Positions 14,347 to 25,259 of a stretch of DNA of 64,000 bases are shown here, piece by piece. Source of the stretch: Hymenoscyphus infarciens (taxonomy: Eukaryota > Ascomycota > Leotiomycetes > Helotiales > Helotiaceae); the NCBI GenBank assembly GCA_001414345.1, contig LLCB01000206.1, positions 1-64,000 of the forward strand, read 5' to 3'. The notes under the pieces were generated by a model. It saw nothing but the letters and a program-made list of their open reading frames with translations. It did not search any database and was not told the DNA's origin. How positions within the stretch are numbered: the first letter of the stretch is position 1; each line of letters begins with the position of its first letter. Position numbers and translations under genes: made by a program.

Positions 14347-15310
14347 CTATAAAAAAGCTCTAAACAGGGGTAATATACTTTTACGGTGAACTGACCGAAT
14401 AGTCTGTATGTTGGAACTAGAGGGGTGATGAGGGGTTCTCGGAGATCTGCTGGTTGCTTTGAGCGCCGGAATTGAAGCGTTGTATACCCCAAAAACGCAC
14501 AGAAACGGCATCGGGATTCCACCTTGCATAGCAAGCGCCTCCACTGACATCCCTGCACTCCTGCTTCGCCAATAGAACAGACAAGATGAAGTTGGGAGAA
14601 TACAAGGGAGACTCACCTATGGGATATTGTGGATAAGGAAAAATGCAAGTGTGAGAGAAAAACAGCAAAGAATCATATCAATGTCGTCAAAAGAAACGTT
14701 TTCAAGAGCCCCTTACCGCATGGTGGTACCAACAGGAAAGGTTGCGTTGTAACAAGGCAGTGAGATTCTGGCAGTTCCTCTGGAACGACTTTTGTTTGGT
14801 GGACTCCTGGATATTTCTCCCTTTGGATTCGTACCACACCCTCTTGCTAGAATGGCCCGAGGTACAGAGAAGTATAATTGGGTCTCGGGGATGGTGGTGG
14901 CATCGGGCCAAACCATCGGGATCGTAAATGGAGGTCGCGGGAAGGGCATTGGGAGATTTGGGATAACTGCCTCTGCATTGAACCCCCATGGTCCACTCTA
15001 TGCTTGGCCTCCAGCACAGGGTGGCATGGCTTCGGAGGTTGATGCCATCTCCAATGACATGCGTTTGCTCTGGTGGGGTGAACGGTAAAGCGTGAGGCAT
15101 ACGGCCAAAGGCGGTGATGTAGCTCAAAGAGGAGGTTGGAATGCGATCGTAGGTAGATGACTGGCTTCAAGATTACTCGGGAGCTAAGGAATCCCAGTAC
15201 AGGACGTACCAGTACCAGGACATGGCGCTGCATGCATGGTATTGCTGAAGAAATTGTGGGAGAAGTGGCCATGGAATTAACCGTAGGTACTAGGAGTGGT
15301 CGACGAGCCG
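14347..15310 (-). CDS. Possible spliced gene of unknown function (doubtful)
   Basis: GC-rich minus-strand sequence with overlapping open frames but no single long ORF. The most protein-like frame runs 14,990-14,713: a proline-rich part, then a basic Ser/Pro part, ending in FPVGTTM. A good donor (GTAAGG) follows at about 14,715. Acceptor-like AG sites occur near 14,593 and 14,563, after which two frames stay open to about 14,347 or 14,417. An upstream GTATGC..CATAG pair (about 15,108-15,005) would remove an in-frame TAG. A GA-repeat tract and low coding potential at 15,360-15,470 look like a promoter or leader of a minus-strand gene. I recognise no family and cannot fix the start or exons. It may be a pseudogene or a noncoding transcript. 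Confidence 0.25.
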
Positions 15311-15741
15311 TCAAGGTTCGATTTCTATGTATTGGTGTGCTGTTGATGCGCTGGACGGAAGGGGGGTGTCCGCGAAGGAAGTATATTGAGTATATTATTC
15401 GTTGGTGTTGATGGTGTTGTGGAGAAGAACGACGGGAGAGAGCGAGAGAGCGAGAGAGCGAGGCGGAACCGAGGAAAGGCCAAGTGGCAGGGGTACCGGT
15501 AGCTCTGCAGCCTTGCCGCCTGGGAAGCTAGGCTGGCTTTGCCTTCAACCCCACGCACTAGAGCACCCTCAAATACCGGACGACCAACAACACCACCGAG
15601 TGAGTGTCTTGACCGCGGTGCCTCTCCCTTCTGCAGCCGATTTCTGCAGCCGATTACCAAACCACTACACCACCAGAACCACTCACGTTCTACCATCTGC
15701 AATCTGCCATGTCATGATTGCAACCTCAACCTGCACAGGAC

Positions 15742-18700
15742 ATGGCTCTCAGTTCGGTGAGCAAGCATGAGCAGCATACCCTCAATCCGCGAAATATCCC
15801 GCCCCTCTCTCTGCCTACCTACCACCCTCCAGCCAAGATCTAACTCGTCCAGTGGAAAACGTTTGATTTCTTCGACGTCTCCCAGATCAACCCCCCCGAT
15901 GACGAGAGTCGATCCTTCTTCGAGAACAACGAAATAAGATGTGTCTGCTCCGGATCCGAGAATCTCTTTCTCGGCAGTGATGATGGTGTAGTCCGAATCG
16001 TATCCTCGAGCTTCAAGATCTTACGGACCTTCCAAGCCTACGATGTTGGTTCCATTACACACATGAAGCAGGTGGAGGGGACTTCCTTATTGGTTACAAT
16101 ATCGGTATCTACATACACCCCGCAGCACACCTTCGACTAGTCTCTGATATCTTGTAGGAAGACCTGCCCAATGAACCTGTTTTGAAGGTATGGGCCTTGG
16201 ATAAACCGGTCAAGAAGACAGGTCTGCCAACCTGCCAGTCGACCTTGAGCATACAGAATGGCCGAAAGCCGTTTCCGGTATGCAGCTTGTCTTCCCTACA
16301 TGCAATGCTCCTCCTGACCATGCCAACAGATATCCGCCTTTACCGCCCTTGATGATCTTTCTCAAGTGGCCGTCGGGTTTGCAAACGGGTCGGTTACAGT
16401 GGTTCGTGGAGACTTGGTACATGATAGGGGGGCGAAGCAGCGAACGGTCCACGAGTCCGAGGAACCAATAACGGGTGTTGAGCTCCGCGAAGAAGGAAAG
16501 TTAACAACTTTGTACATTGCAACTACGGCCCGCATATTGAAGCTTGGAATATCAGGATCAGGGGCTCGACTGCCGGCCAGTAATGTGGAAGAGCTGGGGT
16601 GTGCGGTTGGTTGTATGACTGTTGATAAACGCAATGGAGATATTGTTGTGGTGAGAGATGATGCCATTTATTACTATGGTAATAGATATGGTATCGGGGG
16701 ACGTGGACCTTGCCATGGATACGATGGTCCCAAAGATTTAGTGGCGTTATTCGAAGATTATGTTGCACTGGTATCTCCACCAGCTGCTGCCACCACTTCA
16801 AACAAATCAAGTACCCTTCGTCGATTTGGAGGATCTCAAGCCGATGAGATCTTCAACACTTCCACCTTTACTCTACTGGATACGGACCTGAAGTTTGTTG
16901 CCCATTCAGAATCTCTGGTTTCCAAGGTCGTGACAATCTTCATGATATGGGGTGATCTTTTTACATTGCTTCAAAATGGAAAGGTATGGATTTCAGCTAT
17001 TGTGTCTATGCAAGAGATTTTGTATGTTAATTATGTTGATAGATATATCGATATCATGAAAAGCCGTTGCAACAGAGACTTGAGATCTTGTACCAAAGAA
17101 ACCTCTATGTGTATGCAATTAATTTGGCACAAAAGTCTGGCATGGATGCGGTACAGAAAAATGCCATCTATCGAAAATTTGGAGATAGTTTATACCAAAA
17201 GGGTGATTATGACGGCGCGATGCAACAATACCTCAAAGCCATTGACAGTACTGAACCTTCACAAGTCATCCGAAAGGTAAATTTCAAGCACTTTGCACAC
17301 GGATTTTGCTAACTTTCACAGTTTCTTGATACCCAACGCATACATAATTTAATAGAATACCTGGAAGAATTACATGAACACCATAAAGCAACCTCCGACC
17401 ATACTACCCTTCTTTTGAACTGTTATGCGAAACTGAAAGACATCGATAAATTGGAAAAATTCATCAAATCGCCTGGAGATCTCAAATTTGATCTTGATAC
17501 TGCAATTTCAATGTGCAGGCAAGGAGGTTACTATGAGCAAGCAGTGTATCTTGCAACCAAACACGTAGAGCATGCATTGGTTGTCGACATACTGATTGAA
17601 GACTCGAAAAAGTATGCCGAGGCACTCCAGTACATATGGCGGTTGGAGCCCGAAGATGTAGGTTCCACAAACTTATTTATAGTTCTCTACTAATAACCAT
17701 ACAGATGTACAAGAACTTGATGAAATATGCTCGAGTTTTGTTAGAACATTGTCCCACGGAAGCAACACAACTTTTCGTGGAGTACTTCACAGGTCAATTT
17801 CGACCCAGATCTGACGCGATCGTCGTTCCTGAAGCAATTCAAACTTCAGGCGGCTACGCAGCAGGCGCTGTCAATGCAGTACAGAATTTGAAAGACCTCC
17901 TTCCTTTACCCTACATGAGCACATCTGCTGTTGCATCGCCACCAGCGCAGGGTAATATTGCACCGACTTTGAGTGACAACCAAGTTGTTGAGGACATAGA
18001 GCAGCTGTCGTCAGCTCCTCAATACACACCACCGCAGCCGAGAATCGCATTTTCTTCATTTGTCGATCATCCCGATGAATTCATTATTTTCTTGGAAGCG
18101 TGCTTGAAAGAGAAAGATCTCAAAGAGCGCGACAAGATTGATTTGTACACAACTTTGTTTGAGATGTATCTACACAAATCAAATGAGAAGAAGGGCGAGG
18201 ATAGAGAAGAATGGGAAGCCAAAGCCAAGAAACTTATCGAGGGCAAGGATATCCCAATTGACACCTCCAACGTACTTTTACTCTCTCATCTCTCAGACTT
18301 CAAAGATGGAACCACTCTTGTTCGTGAGCAAGCTGGACTCCGATTCGATATTTTCCGTTCATACACATCAGCCAAAGACACGCGTGGTGCCATCAAAGCA
18401 TTACGAAAATACGGACCCGATGAACCACAATTATACCCCGCAGCTCTCGCATACTTCACATCCGACCCCCACGTCCTCGAAGAAGCCGGCGATGAACTGG
18501 ACGCGGTCCTCAAAAAGATTGACGACGACGGTCTCATGGCTCCCCTCCAAGTCATCCAAACCCTCTCCACCAACGCCGTCGCAACAATGGGCATGATAAA
18601 AACCTATCTCCAACAAACCATCGAACGAGAACGCAGAGAAATCAGCAATAACCGCAAACTGATAACATCCTACCGCACCGAGACCATCCAAAAACGCGAA

Positions 18701-19039
18701 GAAATCCAGGATCTCACGACTAAACCGCAGACCTTCAATAACACACGCTGTTCCTTTTGTGGGTCGCAATTGTCGCTTCCTGCTGTGCATTTCATGTGTA
18801 AACATAGCTTTCATCAGACGTGTATTAATGTGCAGGTTGGCGAGGATGGGGAAGTAGAGGGCGATTGCACGGTTTGCAGGAAGGAGAATGATGCTATTCG
18901 CGCCTTTGTGAGGAGTCAGGAGGAGATGGGGGATAAGCATGAGTTCTTTTTAGATGCGGTTAGGGGGAGTGGCGATCGGTTTGGGAGGGTGAGTGAGTTT
19001 TTTGGGAGAGGGGTTATGCAAGTTCCTAGTATGGAGTGA
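15742..19039 (+). CDS. VPS11: Vacuolar protein sorting-associated protein 11 (CORVET/HOPS core subunit)
   Basis: A 981-residue protein from seven exons: 15742-15756, 15853-16104, 16158-16277, 16330-16983, 17043-17276, 17322-17657 and 17705-19039. All junctions keep frame. The first exon encodes only MALSS. VPS11 (yeast Pep5/Vps11) is a core subunit shared by the CORVET and HOPS tethering complexes, acting in endosome and vacuole fusion. The N-terminal half is a beta-propeller-type region (LGSDDGVVRIV, VAVGFANGSV). Exons 5-6 carry the alpha-solenoid/clathrin-repeat region (NLYVYAINLA, FGDSLYQKGDYDGAMQQY). The C-terminus has a RING-H2-like zinc finger at about 886-928 (CSFC, CKHSFHQTC, CTVC). 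Length and domain order match full-length fungal orthologues. It ends 311 bp before a MULE transposon and looks intact. Confidence 0.96.
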
Positions 19040-19343
19040 GGGGGGGATTTTGTGGTGAAGGTAGATTAGGTAGAATGAAAAGATGTGGTTTCTTCTTGAT
19101 TTTGTGTTTTGTTCGTTTCGTCGGACACCCTGCATGCCTACGGTGCCTGTAATTTAGGCTATTTCCCTTCCAGGTGGTGGGGTTGCCAGAAACAATTCCT
19201 TCAGCGCACTCCACATGGTGTAAGCCTAAACGCGAGGTTTCGCAGAACAAATCTCTTTTGCAAATAGATTTTTGCCGTCGATTTAACTGTCTAAGGTACC
19301 CCTTGTATAATAATTTTTCATCGATGTTATTTGTAAAGGTAAT
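19040..19343. other. VPS11 3' flank up to the MULE target site
   Basis: This contains the presumed VPS11 3' UTR. Normal composition ends at about 19,300, just before the transposon. No other feature is seen. Confidence 0.5.
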
Positions 19344-19350
19344 AAAAAAT

Positions 19351-19498
19351 ACGGTAATTATCTATTTTGCCCTCTAAATGATGATTTATACCTTAAATAT
19401 CCTTTAATTGATAAATAATACCTGGAATACCCCTTGTTTTTATACCTCTTATTTTTAAAGAGTAAAACTATTAAAACAGAGGTATTCTAGTTAGTAAA
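19351..19498 (+). repeat. Left terminal inverted repeat of the MULE
   Basis: Begins ACGGTAATTATC and runs to GGTATTCTAGTTAGTAAA. The reverse complement of 22505-22652 matches it over the whole length with scattered, mostly transition, differences. Confidence 0.85.
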
Positions 19499-19799
19499 TA
19501 TTTACTACTTTTACTATATATCTATACCTGTTTTTAAGTAAATTAAAACTATATACTAGGATGCTTTATAATATTCAAGTACTAAAATCTATTCTCTCTC
19601 TATCTTCTTCTACTATTACTACTACTACTAATATACTAGCTTTTAAGTATAAGAATAAGGTAGAGTATAAGTAGTGTGTAAAGCCTTATTATATAATATT
19701 AAAAGAGCTTAATTAATAAGAATAATAAGATAAAGCTATTATAAATAAATTAATAAATAATTCTACACTAGTAGATACTAACGCTTTAAAAGACGTTAT

Positions 19800-22440
19800 A
19801 CAAATTAGTTAAGAGTGGCTTACTCTTAAAGAAGTAAAAGAGGCTATAATTATTTATCTAATTAATTAAGATAAGTCTTATAAGATTATAAAGTTAGATA
19901 AAGGTTAGTTTATTTTTAAGTATAAGGTAAAAGAGATATATGAATTCTACTTATATATTATCCTTTCTAAGAAGACTTAGCGTATAATCCTTTAAGTATA
20001 TACTCTTTACTCTTACTTAACTAATATATACCTTAATTACTATAGTAAGAATAGTATATAATATATCTTTAATACTTATACCAAATCTATTAATTAAGAT
20101 CTTAATCTTAAGATAAAGAATTTAGTAAATAATAAGAAGTTGCTTAGCTAAAGTAATACTATACTAAATTGTTAGATATATTATACTATCTAAAAGTAAT
20201 ATAAAGAGAGTCTTAAAGAGGAAAAGAATTTATTTACGCTTATATTAAATTATATAAAAACACTCTAAGATTTAGATCCTACTTACTATACGTGTTTTTA
20301 AATTAACTAGGAAACTATAGAATTTAAGAGTGTATTTGTTACTCTAGAACCTCTTTGTAATACTACTAAATATATCTACTACTTTACTAGAGTCGATACT
20401 ATATATACTTAATCGAAGTTTAAAATAGTACTAGTAATTACTATTATAATTAATACTAATAATAAGATATTACTAATTTACTAGACATTATTACTAAAAG
20501 AGGACGAGAAGTCGTAGAAATAGTACTTTATAAATATAGTATACGCTTTTTAAACTCTTTAAGTAATATATAAGAATAGTAATAAATAGGTACTAATTAG
20601 TAACCGCTAAAAGGGCCTACGAAAGCAACTTCTAATAGCCTTTTCAAAAGCTTACGCTCTTATATATTATTAGTATATTATAGATAATATCGCCTTTTAT
20701 TATAGTAAGGAATTAAGATAACTTTAGTAGAGACTTTACTATATAAAAGATAGAGATACTTACTAGGAAACTCTATTATAAATAGTAAAGTTTAAAAAGA
20801 AGTATAGTAATAAAACCCTCTTTAAATACGTTACTACTATTTTAATTAATATTTATTCTATATATAAGGTTATCTCTATTAAGAGACTTTCATAATATAG
20901 CTATAATATATTAAACATTATTAAGAGTATTAACTTAGTATAGAGCGAGATTTAGAATCGTCTACTAATATAACTACTTAATAGTATATAGGATTAGGTA
21001 ATAAAGAAGTTTTATTTATACTATAATTCGTCTACTAAATTTAATAATACTAAGGTCTTAAATAAGCTATAAAAGCTCTATCTTAAAAGGCTAGAGTATA
21101 TTAAAAAGTATAAAGTTATTCCTACTAGTAGAGACGTCTACTAAGTTAATACTCTTAAAAAACATTACTACTAAGTTAACCTTAAAAAGCGTACTTACTT
21201 ATATCTCTCTTTCTAGGATTATTAATCATCTTACTTATACGTAATTGCCTATTACTAATATCTTACTATTAACGTTATATAATTCTTCTACTATAGCTAT
21301 TTACTCTTAACTTATTATATAATATACTGTTCTACTTTTAAGCCTTTCCTTATAATTAATAAGCTTTATTCTACTCCTAGTATTTTACTACTACTAATTA
21401 AGCGCTATATAAGATAACTAAAAAAGATACGTATCCGCCGAGAGTATCGACTATTAAATTATAAGTATCGTAATTACTAAGAAGTTAGCTATAATTCGAG
21501 AATATATACAGGTGTATCATCGGCCTATAAGTGTATATAAAAGGTAAAAGAGGTAGTTTTTAAAGAAGATAGTAACTAATTAAGTAATAACGAGTTTAGA
21601 AACTAGGAAGTCTTTTTTAAAGATATTAATAACGATCTTTTCTATTAATCTAATCTTACTACTACTAATAAAGTATAAATTATCTCTTATTATTAAAATT
21701 AAGTTTTAGAATCTCTTAAGAATAAGGATAAGAATAAGGATAAGAATAGAGATAGTAGAGAGGAATATAAAGAGGAATTTAATAGCTTTTCTAATAGCTT
21801 AGAAGACTTTTTCCCATTGTCTAAGCTACTACTAGAAGAGCTATTCAAGCTCGACGAACCCTTAATTACGAGTATAAGTAATAATAGCGAAACCGAGTAA
21901 GCTATAAAGAGCGTATAACGTTGATATAATATTACTAGTAAAAGAGGAATTAATAAGCGATTTATTAAGCTAGGAGTATACTCTAAAGTTTTAAGTACTT
22001 AAGATAAGAAGAAAAAGCAACGATTAGGTAATAGTTAAAGTATAATCAATAGATATTATTACTATATAGATTAAGAGTATATAGTAGATATTAATAGACG
22101 TCGCCTTACGCTATTAATATTAGATTAATTATATAGAGTAAAGGTAGTAGAGTAGAAGCAGGAGTAAGAGTAGGAGTAAGAGCAGAAGTAGAAGCAGAAG
22201 CAGGAGAATATAGACGTTTAAGGTGAAATTAGTATAAATAGTACTAAGCTAAGAATTAATCCTACTACGTAAGAAGGAATTAGAATTAAGGTTAATCTAA
22301 GTATCTAGGAGAGCTAAAAAGCCGTCGATTTAAGAGATAAAAGCGTTAAGCGAAAGCGTAAGGATTAGAGTATTACACTAGAGAGTACTTATAAAAGTTT
22401 ACATATTAGAAAGTAGGTAGATAGTATAGTAGTAGGTTAA
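19800..22440 (+). pseudogene. Degenerate MULE transposase
   Basis: Plus-strand reading through TAA/TAG stops gives an N-terminal region (EWLTLKEVKEAI-like), then a DDE-type core with a segment like TINTNNKILLIYQ...LKEDEKSQKQYF, which fits the MULE second-acid region. At about 21,440-21,510 there is a decayed CCHC knuckle: Y-x2-Y-QEVSYNSRIY, where the family has C-x2-C..GHN.RTC. The knuckle after the core is typical of MULE/FAR1-type transposases. A later glutamine/lysine-rich low-complexity tract (about 22,140-22,210) belongs to the C-terminus or a second ORF. Not functional. Confidence 0.7.
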
Positions 22441-22504
22441 TTTACTATATTTATTAAATTTTTAGTATATTAGTATAGAGAAAATAATAAATAAGGAAAA
22501 TATC

Positions 22505-22652
22505 TTTACTAACTAGAATACCTCTGTTTTAACAGTTTTACTCTCTAAAAATAAGAGGTACAAAAACAAGGGGTATTCTAGGTATTATTCATTAATTAAG
22601 AGATATTTAAGGTATAAATCATCATTTAGAGAGCAAAATGGATAATTACCGT
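22505..22652 (-). repeat. Right terminal inverted repeat of the MULE
   Basis: Inverted copy of 19351-19498, ending GGATAATTACCGT. It is followed directly by AAAAAAT, the same 7 bases that precede the left repeat. Confidence 0.85.
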
Positions 22653-22659
22653 AAAAAAT

Positions 22660-23016
22660 AAGGTTTTATACCGTAAGTAACAGCTTATTATAGAAGCGTA
22701 GCAAGTAAGAAAGAGAGAAGAAATAATTAGAAAACAAGGGTGGGAATAAAGTTTAGCACTTAGAACAGTTTTACCTCACTGTACGTAACGCTGTCTTGAG
22801 TAGACATTTGAGGAATTATTTAAAAAGGCTTTCTAAACTTTTAAACTTGGCCCGTCAACACTACTCTCGTCAGCATCCACGGAGAAGGAAGGTGGAAAAG
22901 TTCGGAAGCTGCGCTTTTGATTATGTAAACTCGTATACAGTGGGGTTTCGCAGATATTCCATCATCTTTCCATTATTCATTAGCCACATCGATTTCCCCA
23001 AAGCTGATCTAACAAA
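22660..23016. other. Short flank between the MULE and a hypothetical gene
   Basis: The first 140 bases are still AT-rich. The rest is normal and is the 3' flank of the minus-strand hypothetical gene. An ORF on plus here is antisense to that gene and not credible. Confidence 0.4.
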
Positions 23017-23917
23017 TTATCCTTCAGTATCCTCGGCGGCAAACCCAAACGCCCTCCTAACCTCAGCGCACTCTGTTGGATGCTCCTTTTCTAAAACCGC
23101 TAACTCGTGTCTCGCAGTATACAACGTTTCGTCATACTCATCCCATGTCTCGTCGTCGATGTTCTCTAGCTCATCCTCGGGTTTCTCCTATTTATCATTC
23201 TCCTCGACTTTTCCATCTATATGGTTGTTATCTTCATAATCGCTGAGTGTAGCAAACTCTGAATGCATCCTCTGCCTGAATGGCAGTTCAAGGGATATTT
23301 CGGCCATAGTAATTCTGTCTTCCAAAATCTCCTTCTCAATAGCCACTCGGGTTCTTTTTTCTGGACGGTTATGTCGATGATAGTGTGCGATGGGTTGGTG
23401 ACAACGAACCCAGGCGTTGTAAATCTCGAGCGCGTACTTTTCCCGTATCTCCTGTTGTGACAGACCCGGCTCGATGTCAAATTTTGGCATATTCGTATGA
23501 TGTAAATCTAAAAATAAAAGATGTAAGTAGTGATTCCAAAAACCGGAAAATGAAAGGAGTATCTTGAGCAATAAGAACTTACATTCCTTCAACTCCACTT
23601 TGGCACCCTCGTACGCGTAGTAATTCTGAGCTAGAGCCCACACAGTCTCCTTCATTGCCTCGAATTTTAAACTAGCTTGCTTCTCCTCCTCTTTTTTCTC
23701 CAGTATATCGTGTGCTCGCTTCTCCAGCGCTATCTTCTGAGTTTCTCTCCTCTTTCTCCGCAAATTCTCCTTCTGCTGCTCGGTGATTTGTGATTCCTTT
23801 GAGCGCCGCGGCGGCTGAGGGGATGTTAATGTAATGGATAGCCAAAATGAGATCGAAATGGAAAATGAATAGACGGACCTTTGGGGGGAGCTTATCTCCC
23901 GTTGGTTTGGAAGCCAT
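23017..23917 (-). pseudogene. Hypothetical coiled-coil protein with a premature stop
   Basis: Three exons can be assembled: 23917-23879, 23814-23583 and 23507 onward, with introns of 64 and 75 bp. Translation starts MASKPTGDKLPPK and continues into a highly charged Lys/Glu/Arg-rich segment (KENLRRKRRETQKIALEK) that should form a coiled coil, then an acidic C-terminal part. The frame meets TAG at 23190-23188 after 196 residues. It then stays open and protein-like for 56 more acidic codons to TAA at 23019-23017 (ending AAEDTEG). The TAG would be CAG by one C-to-T change in CpA context, as RIP makes. Either the protein is truncated to 196 residues or the gene is newly dead. No family recognised. 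The gene lies between the MULE and a 20-kb transposon block. Confidence 0.55.
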
Positions 23918-24329
23918 CTTGCTACGAATGAATGGTAAGCTGGGATGGTGAAAGATGTCTGCAGAGTAGCGTCGCGTCGCGTCGGCGTCGGTGAGGATGA
24001 TAGCGGTTTGCGATATTTCGCTGCTATGATACCTATTATAGTGGGTGGGTACCATGTGGGTCCTACCCCCGCCACAAAAAAACGCCACAAATTTATCTTC
24101 ATATAAAAAATAAGCAACTTGAATGTCAGGTTCGGTGCTGCGCTTAAAAACTTAGTTGTGATCAAGCGGTGTAATTCCCCCTTGAGATTCTTCGACAGCG
24201 ATATAGCTGGTTACCTTATGACTAGTTTCCTTTTTTCGAATTTTTTTTTTATAGTATTATTTCGCGGCAATTAGGGATTGCTGTCTTTTTTTTTTGTTTT
24301 GGTGACATATCTCGCTTAAGTACGGAGGT
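23918..24329. other. Flank of the hypothetical gene up to the large transposon
   Basis: This contains the likely promoter of the minus-strand hypothetical gene and two T-rich tracts (about 24,230-24,300). No gene seen. Confidence 0.4.
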
Positions 24330-24330
24330 A

Positions 24331-24500
24331 GGGCGTCCCCTAAATCGCAAATCGTAAATCACAAATCACAAATCGCAAATCATAAAGCTTAGATTTATAA
24401 GTATATAGCCCTTTAGATCTAAATCATAAATCGTAAATCGTAAATCGATAAACATAGATTTTTTAGAGGCTAAATCGTAAATTATAAATTATAAATTATA
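24331..24500 (+). repeat. Left end of element 1 with heptanucleotide subterminal repeats
   Basis: Successive heptads AAATCGC, AAATCGT, AAATCAC, AAATCAC, AAATCGC, AAATCAT are seen from 24,341. More copies of AAATCGT follow at about 24,425-24,450 and 24,474. Compared with the element at 61,532, about 24 bases between GGGCGTCCC and CTAAATCGC are missing here. Confidence 0.75.
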
Positions 24501-24859
24501 AAAGTTATATAATTAATAAATAATCATAAAAGATATTAAATATTAAATTAAAATATATTAGAGTAAGAGATATATATATATAATATAAAAAGACTATATA
24601 AATCGACTTTTATTACTATAATAAGTTCTTAAATTATATCTTAAAACTAGACCTTTTTTAAACTAATTACTCTAGATCACTTAATATTAAAGTAATTAAC
24701 TCGCTTTAAAAGCTTAAATAATCTTAATTTAAGATTATTTAAGTACTTTTAGCTACTTTTCTTAATTATATACTAATTTCCTAATTAGAGTTAATACTAT
24801 TTATTTTATAAGCTAAAAAGTATACTTACTCTATATACTAACTCTCTTATATCGCTTCT

Positions 24860-25242
24860 TCCTTTAAATACTATATACTACTCTCTATTATTCCTTCTTT
24901 TAAAAGTACTATTCTACTACTATATATACTCTCTCTTCTCTCTTAAATTCAAGTACTAATAATAATAGAAGAAAGAAGAAAATAAGCTCTAATAGCAGCT
25001 CTAAGCATTTATTAAAGTATAATATCCTTAGTAGTAGAACCTCTTAAGATAAATCGAATTAGTCACTCCTTTCTTTAAATACTACTCTATATTATTCCTT
25101 CTTTTAAAAGTATTATCTTACTACTATATATACTCTCTCTTCTCTCTTAAATTCAAGTACTAATAATAATAAGAGAAGAAAGAGAATAAGCTCTAATAGT
25201 AGCTCTAAGTATCTATTAAAGTATAATATTCTTAGTAGTAGT
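24860..25242. repeat. Tandem duplication, 204-bp period, two copies
   Basis: Bases 24,860-25,038 recur at 25,064-25,242 with few changes (shared TTATTCCTTCTTTTAAAAGT, CTCTTAAATTCAAGTACTAA and CTTAGTAGTAG landmarks, offset 204). It lies upstream of the transposase frame, so it may be a duplicated promoter or leader of element 1. Confidence 0.7.
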
Positions 25243-25259
25243 ATTATAGTATAATAATC

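Larger units (their letters stand above)
19351..22652. mobile_element. MULE (Mutator-like) DNA transposon, complete but RIP-inactivated
   Basis: A 3,302-bp element bounded by inverted repeats of about 148 bp (19351-19498 and 22505-22652), which differ mainly by transitions. It is flanked by the direct repeat AAAAAAT (19344-19350 and 22653-22659), a probable target duplication; MULEs usually make 8-10 bp, so this may be partly decayed. The inside reads, on plus, as a transposase full of RIP stops. Long terminal inverted repeats and the transposase fragments together support a MULE rather than a Tc1 or hAT element. Confidence 0.82.

Noticed and set aside
14792..15088. 98-codon plus-strand ORF
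   Set aside because: Complement of the candidate minus-strand gene; no leader, splice context or family resemblance of its own.
24341..24390. Telomere or interstitial telomeric repeat
   Set aside because: The heptads AAATCGT/AAATCGC are not TTAGGG-type and occur as inverted pairs at transposon ends.
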